Position numbers and translations under genes: made by a program. A stretch of 64,000 bases of DNA from Bacteroidota bacterium (lineage in GTDB: Bacteria; Bacteroidota; Bacteroidia; UKL13-3), in contig JAUXUD010000053.1 of NCBI GenBank assembly GCA_030680835.1, forward strand, positions 1 through 64,000, in the 5' to 3' direction. This document shows positions 16,450-23,257 of the stretch, piece by piece (position 1 is the stretch's first letter; each line of letters opens with the position of its first letter). The notes below the pieces were generated by a model that did not search any database, was not told the origin of the DNA, and worked only from the letters and a program-made list of their open reading frames with translations.

Positions 16450-17229
16450 TTACCAGCTAAATTTTTCCTTGTTTAAAAAAGCGGCAATTCCTTTTTTGCA
16501 ATCTGTGGAAGCCCGTGCCTGCGCGTTCATTTTGACAGCAAAATCAAGCGCTTCATTTAATGTAAGATCGGGCACTTTTGCCATCATTAATTTTGTCATG
16601 GTTAAACTTTGTCCGGATGTCTGTTTGCATAGTCTTACGGCAAAATTATGAACCTCCTCTTCTATCATAATAGGATCATAAACCGCACTGATTAAATGAT
16701 AAAAAAGGGCGCGGTTGGCATCGAAAACATCTCCGGTAAGGAGGATTTGTTTGGCAACTTTTTCGCCGACTTGTCTTAATAAAAACACCATAACCACTGC
16801 GGGGATAAATCCGATTTTCACTTCGGTATATGCGAATTTTGCCATGGTAGTTGCAAAACTAAAATCACAAATGGTTGCGAGCCCGCATCCCCCTGCATAT
16901 GCTGCACCTTCCACTCTCGAAATGATAACCTTTGAAGAGAGATAGATCTGCTGATACAATTCGGCGAGATGTTTGCTGTCGGCAATATTTTCTTCGTAAG
17001 AATTGCTCTGTAATTTTTGCAGGGAAGCCAGGTCTGCACCCGAACAAAATGCTTCCCCGTTGGCTTTAATAACAATCACCTTGCAGGTATTATCAGATTG
17101 CGCAATTTTTAGCTTTGTTTTAATTTCACTTACAAATTCAAAACTTAACGCATTTCTTTTTTCGGGCCGGTTCAGGGTAATATAACCCACTCGGTCAATT
17201 ACTTCATATAATACCAAATCATCATTCAT
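16450..17229 (-). CDS. Enoyl-CoA hydratase/isomerase (crotonase) family
   Basis: A 259-residue protein from ATG 17229; the start overlaps the end of comEC by eight bases. The crotonase fold is shown by YITLNRPEKRNALS, EAFCSGADLASL (first oxyanion-hole loop), EGAAYAGGCGLATICDF (second loop) and YTEVKIGFIPA, which carries a catalytic-type Glu. The last segment resembles methylglutaconyl-CoA hydratases of leucine breakdown, but the exact substrate cannot be fixed. It adds water to, or isomerises, an enoyl-CoA in the cytosol. Confidence 0.88.
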   Translation of the reverse strand: MNDDLVLYEVIDRVGYITLNRPEKRNALSFEFVSEIKTKLKIAQSDNTCKVIVIKANGEAFCSGADLASLQKLQSNSYEENIADSKHLAELYQQIYLSSKVIISRVEGAAYAGGCGLATICDFSFATTMAKFAYTEVKIGFIPAVVMVFLLRQVGEKVAKQILLTGDVFDANRALFYHLISAVYDPIMIEEEVHNFAVRLCKQTSGQSLTMTKLMMAKVPDLTLNEALDFAVKMNAQARASTDCKKGIAAFLNKEKFSW

Positions 17230-19297
17230 CCTGCAATGATACTTTAAACGCGCCATTTTTTGAAATATCGTGTACAGGTATTTTATAAATGGCAGCTATT
17301 TTTAATAGTGCTCTCTTTTTTTTGAAAGGAATATTTGCGTTTAAAATCAGGTGTTTTACCTTGTTATTTTTCAATATTTCATCCAGGTTCAGGTATAGTT
17401 TGCCCTGAACCAAAATCCATTCGAAATGCATATTTTTGAGAGTGCATTTTTTTATAAACACACCCAGCATTTTGTGTTCAGCCAGTTGTATGCTGTAATT
17501 TTGGATTGGCTGTAAGACTTCTTTTTGATGTGTGATACCGCTTTTACACATAAAACCCTGCATGGGGTAAGCTCGTGCATTGGGGTTAATTAGTAAGGCA
17601 CTATCCGTAATTAATAGCGCCTCATTTCCCCGTATAATTTGTATGGCCAAATGATTTTTGATGTGATAAACCAGAAAGTTGTTTTGTGTGCAATTTTGAT
17701 ATGCCTGATACGTGCGCAGTATGAAAAGAACGAGTAGTGTGATGAGCCCAAGCTTTAGAAAAGGAATATCCCTTTTAATAAAGAATAAAACGGTACACAG
17801 GCAAAACAGGTAAATTAAAATCATCATCCCTGATGAAATATAAATATTATCGATATAGGAAAATGGCAGGAGTTCAATCTGGTGTGCCAAAAAATTTGAA
17901 CTGTAAATGAGCCATTGTATTAGCAGTCCGAGCCAGTATGCCAGTAAATGAAATTTACTGATAATTAGTAATAAAATTCCCGCATATATAATAAGGGTAG
18001 TTAGGGGAATAATCAGCAAATTGGCAAGTAAAAAGTAGTTTGGAAATTGGTGAAAATAATAAAGACTCATGGGGAAAGTTAGTGTTTGTGCTGCCAGAGA
18101 AACAGCGATAACTTTCCATACAGAATCCCCGACCCTTGAAGTAAAATCAAACAGGTTATAAAGAGGCTGATAAAAGGCAATAATTCCCAATACAGCTGCA
18201 TAGCTTAATTGAAACCCCACATTGGCAATCAGGGAGCTGTCGAATATCAATAACATAAAAGCAGAAGCGGCCAGGCTGTTAAATGCACTGCTTCTGCGTT
18301 TGATGAGTCCGCCAATTACCAGAAAACAAAGCATAATCGTTGCCCTTAAAATGGAAGGTGACAATCCGCACAGGAGTGAATACAACCAGATACCACCGAG
18401 TAACAAAACAGGTTTTAACCATCTGAGTTGTTTTAATTTGTCCATGGGCGACAATACCCAACCCAGCACAATAAAAATCAAACCCACATGCATGCCGCTT
18501 ACGGCAAGTACATGCAAAGTTCCGGTTCTGCTGTATGATATAAATACATCCGGGTCTATATCATCATCAAAACCAAACAACAAAGCTTCACCTACACCTA
18601 TTTCATTTTTACCGCTCACGTACTTTTGTAGTGTTTGTTTGATAAAATCCTGACTTTTATAAGCCAGCTCAAATAACCAGAAACCTTCATTTTTATTGAT
18701 GTTTATATAGCAATTCGGTTTGATATAGGTTTGATAATAAATATGTTTGAAACCCAGGTATTTTTTGAAATTAAATTCTTCGGGATTTTGAGGCAAAGAA
18801 ATTTCCTGTATTTGGGATTTAATTATTAACAAGTCGCCATAATGCAATTTGAGTACATTACTGTCTTTTTTAAAGTAAAGCAATAGGTTAAAGGGGTTTG
18901 TCCGGAAGTTTTTCAGGCTGTCAAACGCTCCCAATACCAATGCCTGAGCCTTATAAGAGTTTTTCCCGCAAATAACAGGTTCATTAATTTTCAACAGGTA
19001 AAGGCTATTTTTTGATAAAGCAATCTCATTTTGTGAAAAAGGTTTATTTTGTATGTAGTGGATGGTCATTCCAAATGAAAATAATAATACATTAAGCATG
19101 AAACCCGGCCACCATAATCGAGAGTAATTATTTATTTTTTTGAAGCCGATCCAGGCGGTAATGGCTGAGAGTATTAATAATGACAGGCAAACCGGAAGAT
19201 CCGTATGTATATTCAGTTGGAAAATAATCCCGGCAATCAAGGGGATTATAAAACGGATAAAAGGCACTTGTTGCCAAAAACTAGCCATCATTAGCAT
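17222..19297 (-). CDS. comEC: ComEC/Rec2 DNA-uptake channel protein
   Basis: A 691-residue inner-membrane protein with many hydrophobic helices. The N-terminal DUF4131-like region (about 30-190) has an OB-type extracytoplasmic segment. The competence core starts with GEALLFGFDDD and the signature TGTLHVLAVSGMHVGLIF near residue 265, followed by LCGLSPSILRATIM. The metallo-beta-lactamase-like domain of longer ComEC proteins is replaced by a short C-terminal part of about 160 residues. The role is passage of single-stranded DNA across the inner membrane during natural transformation. The downstream crotonase gene overlaps its stop. Confidence 0.92.
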   Translation of the reverse strand: MLMMASFWQQVPFIRFIIPLIAGIIFQLNIHTDLPVCLSLLILSAITAWIGFKKINNYSRLWWPGFMLNVLLFSFGMTIHYIQNKPFSQNEIALSKNSLYLLKINEPVICGKNSYKAQALVLGAFDSLKNFRTNPFNLLLYFKKDSNVLKLHYGDLLIIKSQIQEISLPQNPEEFNFKKYLGFKHIYYQTYIKPNCYININKNEGFWLFELAYKSQDFIKQTLQKYVSGKNEIGVGEALLFGFDDDIDPDVFISYSRTGTLHVLAVSGMHVGLIFIVLGWVLSPMDKLKQLRWLKPVLLLGGIWLYSLLCGLSPSILRATIMLCFLVIGGLIKRRSSAFNSLAASAFMLLIFDSSLIANVGFQLSYAAVLGIIAFYQPLYNLFDFTSRVGDSVWKVIAVSLAAQTLTFPMSLYYFHQFPNYFLLANLLIIPLTTLIIYAGILLLIISKFHLLAYWLGLLIQWLIYSSNFLAHQIELLPFSYIDNIYISSGMMILIYLFCLCTVLFFIKRDIPFLKLGLITLLVLFILRTYQAYQNCTQNNFLVYHIKNHLAIQIIRGNEALLITDSALLINPNARAYPMQGFMCKSGITHQKEVLQPIQNYSIQLAEHKMLGVFIKKCTLKNMHFEWILVQGKLYLNLDEILKNNKVKHLILNANIPFKKKRALLKIAAIYKIPVHDISKNGAFKVSLQDE

Positions 19298-19315
19298 GTG
19301 TGTTCAAAACAATTG

Positions 19316-19345
19316 TTGACTTAATTTAATGTTTTATTAGCTTTG
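19316..19345 (+). promoter_or_regulatory. Promoter of the 147-aa membrane protein gene
   Basis: TTG at 19316-19318 is followed after 19 bases by TAGCTTTG (19338-19345), a perfect -7 box. The predicted transcript starts near 19352, giving a leader of about eight bases before ATG 19360. Confidence 0.55.
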
Positions 19346-19359
19346 AATAAAAAATCACT

Positions 19360-19803
19360 ATGTACGAAATATTACTTCCTGCACACAATTTACTGCGTTG
19401 GGTATTTTTAGCAGTTGCTTTGTATACTATTTTCAGGGCATTGCAGGGTACGCGGAACCAAAGCCCGTTTGGCAAAGACGATAATTTTGCCGGTGCAATA
19501 TTTTTAGCAACCACACATATACAGTTACTGGTTGGACTCATTTTATGGTTTATCAGTAACCATGTTCAAACGGCAATTGCCGATATGGCAACATCTATGC
19601 ACAATCCGGAAACCCGAAAATTATTAATTGAACACCCATTAACTATGATAATTGCTGTTGTAATTATTCAGGTAGGACGCATCAAATCGAAGAAAGCCTA
19701 TGCCGATCTGGATAAACACAAAAGATGTTTGTGGTATTACAGCATTGGGCTGATACTGGTACTGTCGAGAATTCCCTGGGGTGCCCCGATGTTCAGGGTA
19801 TAG
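19360..19803 (+). CDS. Conserved four-helix membrane protein, 147 aa
   Basis: No named function. Four hydrophobic helices are visible: LLRWVFLAVALYTIF, IQLLVGLILWFI, MIIAVVIIQVGRI and SIGLILVLSRIPW. Histidines lie at helix edges: PAHNLLRW, TTHIQLLVG and IEHPLTMI. They could bind a metal or heme, as in cytochrome b-like membrane proteins, but this is speculative. The gene is short, has a good promoter and is separate from its neighbours. Related proteins of this shape are widespread in Bacteroidota, to my knowledge without an assigned role. Confidence 0.75.
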   Translation: MYEILLPAHNLLRWVFLAVALYTIFRALQGTRNQSPFGKDDNFAGAIFLATTHIQLLVGLILWFISNHVQTAIADMATSMHNPETRKLLIEHPLTMIIAVVIIQVGRIKSKKAYADLDKHKRCLWYYSIGLILVLSRIPWGAPMFRV

Positions 19804-19830
19804 ATTTACGCCCCGATAGCTAAAGGGGTA

Positions 19831-20006
19831 AGATGTAAGATGTACGATGTACGATGTACGAATTACGATGTACAATGTACGCTTGCCTATCGTAACTTTA
19901 GTGAAGGCAGGATGTACAATGTACGATGTACAATGTACGATGTACGATGTATGATGTACAATGTACGCTTGCCTGTCGTAACTTTAGTGAAGGCAGGATG
20001 TACAAT
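19831..20006. repeat. TACGATG simple-sequence array with two 50-base hairpin units
   Basis: Degenerate 7-base units (TACGATG/TACAATG) surround two near-identical 50-base blocks (19871-19920 and 19957-20006, one mismatch). Each block contains CTTGCCT and AGGCAGG arms that can pair. The array fills most of the 310-base gap between convergent genes (19804-20113). Just before it, 19810-19829 contains CCCCGATAGCTAAAGGGG, another palindrome-like element. No gene is seen in the gap. Confidence 0.7.
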
Positions 20007-20113
20007 ATGTGATTCGAAATGCAGTGATTTAATTTATAAAGCATCATGAACAATATGCTTTGTATGGTGAAAGAAATTACGATTTAATTATGATTTTTAA
20101 TGAATTATTCCAA

Positions 20114-21052
20114 TCAGTTGCCGTCGGCCAGGGAGGCGCCTATGTTGAATCTTACCAGACGTTTAAACTGGTTGATGCGTTCTTCAAGTTCCGATTGTTG
20201 TAAATCGATAATTCTTTCGGTTCCGAATCGCTCGACACAAAAAGATGCCATTGCAGAGCCGTATATGATGGCATTTTTCATATTTTCGAAACTGATATCA
20301 CCGGTTTTGGCCAGGTATCCGATAAATCCACCCGCAAAGGTATCCCCCGCACCTGTTGGATCAAAAACTTCTTCTAATGGTAAGGCGGGTGCAAAAAATA
20401 CTTCTTTACCCGAAAACAGCAAGGCTCCGTTCTCACCTTTTTTGATAATTAAAAATTTAGGTCCCATCGCCTGAATTTTGGCAGCAGCTTTCACGAGTGA
20501 ATATTCTCCCGATAAAATGCGAGCTTCCTCATCGTTAATTGCAAGCACATCTACCAATTTCAGGGTTTCCTTTAAATCATCCAATGCAATTTCCATCCAG
20601 AAGTTCATGGTATCCATCACAATTAATCGCGGACGTTTTACAAGTCTTTCGATTACAGTTTGCTGAACCTTAGGGGTAAGATTCCCCAACATTAAAAACT
20701 CACAATTCTGGTAATTTTCAGGAATGATGGGGTCGAAATCACCCAGTACATTAAGTTCGGTAATAAGGGTATCGCGGGTATTCATATCAGTATGGTATTT
20801 ACCGCTCCAGAAAAACGATTTTTCTCCTTGTTTCACCTGAAGACCTTCGGTGTTAACACCGTGATTATTCAGGTGTTGGACAAATTCAACAGGAAAATCT
20901 TCGCCCACAACACCGACTAAATTTGTTTTTTGAGTAAAGTAAGAAGCGGCTAAGGAAATATAGGAAGCGGCACCTCCAACAATTTTATCTGTTTTACCAA
21001 AAGGAGTTTCAATGGCATCAAAGGCCACACTTCCAACGACTAATAGACTCAT
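20114..21052 (-). CDS. PfkB-family carbohydrate kinase
   Basis: A 312-residue cytosolic ribokinase-fold enzyme. The N-terminal glycine pair is in KIVGGAASYISLAASYF. The C-terminal PfkB signature DPTGAGDTFAGGFIGYLA, near residue 233, carries the anion-hole GAGD with the catalytic Asp. ATP-site residues lie in LIIKKGENGALL. It phosphorylates a sugar, nucleoside or similar alcohol with ATP. The exact substrate cannot be read from the sequence; adenosine- or ribokinase-like activities are possible. It is a monocistronic gene, convergent with the 147-aa protein gene across the repeat array. Confidence 0.88.
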   Translation of the reverse strand: MSLLVVGSVAFDAIETPFGKTDKIVGGAASYISLAASYFTQKTNLVGVVGEDFPVEFVQHLNNHGVNTEGLQVKQGEKSFFWSGKYHTDMNTRDTLITELNVLGDFDPIIPENYQNCEFLMLGNLTPKVQQTVIERLVKRPRLIVMDTMNFWMEIALDDLKETLKLVDVLAINDEEARILSGEYSLVKAAAKIQAMGPKFLIIKKGENGALLFSGKEVFFAPALPLEEVFDPTGAGDTFAGGFIGYLAKTGDISFENMKNAIIYGSAMASFCVERFGTERIIDLQQSELEERINQFKRLVRFNIGASLADGN

Positions 21053-21160
21053 AGATAGTTTATTTTATTTATTTATCCGGCAAATATTGCATTTTTAAAA
21101 TTGAAATCCTATCATTGCATCCCCGAAAGGGAAAAATTCCTTCTTTGGAATTGAGAAAAT

Positions 21161-21234
21161 TCCTTCTTAGCTCAGCTGGTTAGAGCACATGACTGTTAAT
21201 CATGGGGTCCTTGGTTCGAGTCCAAGAGAGGGAG
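21161..21234 (+). tRNA. tRNA-Asn (anticodon GTT)
   Basis: The acceptor arms TCCTTCT (21161-21167) and AGAGGGA (21227-21233) pair with one G-U. The D arm has AGCTCAGCTGGTTAGAGC. The anticodon stem CATGA/TCATG encloses CTGTTAA with GTT at 21195-21197. The T arm is CTTGG-TTCGAGT-CCAAG. The discriminator is G and CCA is not encoded. The 3' half of this gene is repeated after the next gene. Confidence 0.95.
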
Positions 21235-21235
21235 C

Positions 21236-21262
21236 AAAAAGGCCGCAGTCGCGGCCTTTTTT
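21236..21262 (+). terminator. Intrinsic terminator of tRNA-Asn
   Basis: AAAAAGGCCGC-AGTC-GCGGCCTTTTTT follows the tRNA immediately and ends in six T. It sits between the tRNA and the GIY-YIG gene, so the latter is probably expressed by read-through or from its own promoter. Confidence 0.85.
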
Positions 21263-21266
21263 ATAA

Positions 21267-21560
21267 ATGGTAACTGCATTTGTTTACATATTGTATTCCA
21301 AAAGTATTAAAAAGCATTACATTGGATTTACAACTGAATCTATACTTATAAGAGTTGACAGGCATAATTCAAACTATTATGATGGTAAATTCACAACTCA
21401 AGGTAAACCTTGGGAATTGGTTTTTTCTATTGAATGCAAAGATGAAAAATTGGCAAGAAAAATCGAAAATCATATTAAAGCCATGAAAAGCAGTAAGTAC
21501 ATTGAAAATCTAATTAACTATCCAGAAATATCCGAGAAATTAATTGCCAGATATTTGTAA
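21267..21560 (+). CDS. GIY-YIG nuclease, UPF0213/YhbQ-like, 97 aa
   Basis: A single-domain protein. It begins with TAFVYILYSKSIKKHYIGFT, which matches the GIY...YIG strands (VYI and YIG). Next come R30-like VDRHNSNYYDGK with the helical Arg, then TTQGKPWELVF and the metal-binding Glu in KDEKLARKIENHIK. The domain is complete. Free-standing GIY-YIG proteins of this size are common in Bacteroidota, often near rRNA or tRNA genes. The start is five bases after the T run of the tRNA terminator, and the stop lies at the first base of the duplicated tRNA half. It probably cuts DNA at a tRNA-derived site (inference). Confidence 0.88.
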   Translation: MVTAFVYILYSKSIKKHYIGFTTESILIRVDRHNSNYYDGKFTTQGKPWELVFSIECKDEKLARKIENHIKAMKSSKYIENLINYPEISEKLIARYL

Positions 21561-21617
21561 CTGTTAATCATGGTCCCGATAGCTATCGGGATTGGTTCGA
21601 GTCCAAGAGAGGGAGCA
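21560..21617 (+). pseudogene. Partial tRNA-Asn 3' half with inserted palindrome
   Basis: The anticodon arm and T arm of tRNA-Asn are repeated, but the 5' half is missing. The variable region GGTCC is replaced by TCCCGATAGCTATCGGGA, a perfect 18-base palindrome. It cannot form a tRNA. A related CCCCGATAGCTA sequence occurs at 19811, so the palindrome may be a dispersed repeat. Confidence 0.8.
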
Positions 21618-21662
21618 TAGGCAGAGGCGAGTGTGGAGTGTGAGAGCGAGGCCAATGAATTT

Positions 21663-21699
21663 AAAAGGGTTTAGACCATGTTTGGTTTAAACCCTTTTT
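21663..21699 (+). terminator. Intrinsic terminator after the tRNA-Asn element
   Basis: AAAAGGGTTTA at 21663-21673 pairs with TAAACCCTTTT, with further GACC/GGTT pairing near the loop, and ends in a T run. It may have been the original terminator of the tRNA gene before the GIY-YIG insertion. Confidence 0.65.
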
Positions 21700-22212
21700 G
21701 TTTGCATACTGTTTGGAGTTGAATCTGCCTTTTCATGATATCAATTTTTTGGTTAATTCAATTAATTCATACACGCATTTCCTGCTAAAGAGTATTGATG
21801 TTACTATTATATGAATGAATTCTAAGATGTAGCATTTTTAATCAGCTCATATAGTTTGTTTATCACTTCGTATGGTGTATAACAGATGTTTATAATGACT
21901 TCTGAGGATTATAATTTTAATTCAAAAAAATGCAAAGAACCGGCGGCATTTTTGAAGCTAAAATTACCCAATTTTTATACTTATACAATTGATACCCTGT
22001 TTGTTTCTTTCAAAAACCTAAGAAATATCATTTTATTTAATTTTAATGCTAATTTATTTTGTCTGTATACTTTCTTCAAATTAATAGTATCGCTTATGTT
22101 ACTGCTATTTTAACAATGTAAAAACCCGACAAAATTTAGTGACTACTGGAACACACTTTTAAAAAGTACAGGGCGGAACCGAAAAGCCAAACGAGTAGGA
22201 ACAAGGCAAAAG
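21700..22212. other. AT-rich gap, no supported gene
   Basis: A 75-residue frame at 21886-22113 is Phe/Leu-rich and has no protein-like pattern, so I leave it out. The last 50 bases before the next gene contain a purine-rich leader (around 22165-22205) that may be part of the 5' untranslated region. Nothing else is recognised. Confidence 0.4.
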
Positions 22213-23241
22213 ATGAAAAAAATAACATTTCTATTATTTTTAATATTTGCTTTCGCAAATATTAGTAAGGCTCAAAGGGTTATATTAATTAAAAACCCAG
22301 GTTCGAGTACACCCCTTTTTGCAAACTCTTTTTATGATGCTGTTAATATTGCTTCACCCGGGGCTTCTATTTATTTACCCGGTGGTATCCTGCTGTTTAA
22401 TAATTCAACTATTAATATTCAAAAGCCCCTTAATATTTATGGAGTTGGTTATCGTATGGATTCTACCTTGGATAATGGGGGTCCTACAATTTATGATTAT
22501 CCGATTTATTTGGATACAAGTGCTGCAGGAACCTTGATAACAGGACTGAGAGGAGGTTCGATAATTATCAAATCCTCCAATACAAGTATCATCAGATGCA
22601 AGGTTGATATTCAGTTTGGTTATGCGTGTTCTAATGTACTGCTTGCAGAAAACATTATCGGGTCTTGCAATTCTTATGGGTATAATTTAACAGCAGTGGT
22701 ATTTAGGAATAATATATTCTCCAATACGCTTAATAGTTTTACCAATACAAACTTTTATAATAATGTTTTTCTACTCTCAAGTTACTATATTCTTTATAGT
22801 ATGAATTTAAATACACTTGCAAACAATATATTTTGTTCCCAAGGTGTATCTTCAAGTGGAATAACCAGTAGTTGTTATGGAAATTTATTGAGAAATAATT
22901 TATTTATAAGAAGTGATTCAGTAAGTATCCTTCATTTCAATAATGGAATTTCCGCATCCTCATCCGGAAATATTTTCAATCAGCCACTTTCCACTATTTT
23001 CACAAACTATAGTGGTACGGGTGTTTGGAATGAAAGTCAAAACTTTCATCTAAAACCGGGATGTATGGGTATCAATAAAGGATCAGATACCACCGACATA
23101 GGAATTTATGGGGGAGATTTTCCATTTAAAGAAGGTGCTCAACCTTTTAATCCAAGAATTTCAAAGGTGTCAATTCCGAATAATACCAATTCCAGTGGTT
23201 TATTACCTGTGAAGATTACAATTCAAGCACAGGACAGGTAA
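22213..23241 (+). CDS. Secreted right-handed beta-helix protein
   Basis: A 342-residue protein with a signal peptide (FLLFLIFAFANISKAQ). Short Asn-rich strands recur: INIQKPLNIYGVG, GGSIIIKSSNTSIIRCKV, VVFRNNIFSNTLNSFTN and FYNNVFLLSS. They fit a pectate-lyase-like parallel beta helix (about residues 60-290). The end (GSDTTDIGIYGGDFPF, then PFNPRISKVSIPNN) resembles the conserved tail of Bacteroidota surface beta-helix proteins. No catalytic residues are assigned and no T9SS domain is seen. It lies 16 bases upstream of the EYWFD-repeat gene and is surely in one operon with it. Confidence 0.75.
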   Translation: MKKITFLLFLIFAFANISKAQRVILIKNPGSSTPLFANSFYDAVNIASPGASIYLPGGILLFNNSTINIQKPLNIYGVGYRMDSTLDNGGPTIYDYPIYLDTSAAGTLITGLRGGSIIIKSSNTSIIRCKVDIQFGYACSNVLLAENIIGSCNSYGYNLTAVVFRNNIFSNTLNSFTNTNFYNNVFLLSSYYILYSMNLNTLANNIFCSQGVSSSGITSSCYGNLLRNNLFIRSDSVSILHFNNGISASSSGNIFNQPLSTIFTNYSGTGVWNESQNFHLKPGCMGINKGSDTTDIGIYGGDFPFKEGAQPFNPRISKVSIPNNTNSSGLLPVKITIQAQDR

Positions 23242-23257
23242 ATTAATTTCAAGAAAA

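Larger units (their letters stand above)
21192..21617 (+). mobile_element. Candidate minimal GIY-YIG element inserted in the tRNA-Asn gene
   Basis: A GIY-YIG nuclease gene is framed by two copies of the tRNA-Asn 3' half. Copy 1 (21192-21236) is part of the intact tRNA. Copy 2 (21560-21617) begins exactly at the nuclease stop codon. Shared blocks are ACTGTTAATCATGG (14 bases) and a 26-base block from TTGGTTCGAG to GGGAGCA. This is what is expected if an element carrying its own tRNA 3' half inserted at the anticodon loop and restored a working tRNA. The period is about 370-380 bases. Confidence 0.65.

Noticed and set aside
19831-20006. CRISPR array
   Set aside because: The units are seven bases with no unique spacers of regular length, and there are no cas genes in the window.
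21560-21617. Second functional tRNA-Asn
   Set aside because: Only the 3' half is present, and the variable region is replaced by a palindrome. No acceptor or D arm can form.
21886-22113. 75-codon open frame
   Set aside because: It is Phe/Leu-rich by AT bias and lacks a promoter and any recognisable pattern.
22160-22212. Riboswitch-like leader before the beta-helix gene (ACAGGGCGGAACC resembles part of the c-di-GMP-I motif)
   Set aside because: The other conserved blocks and the second stem of that motif are missing, and the match is too short.
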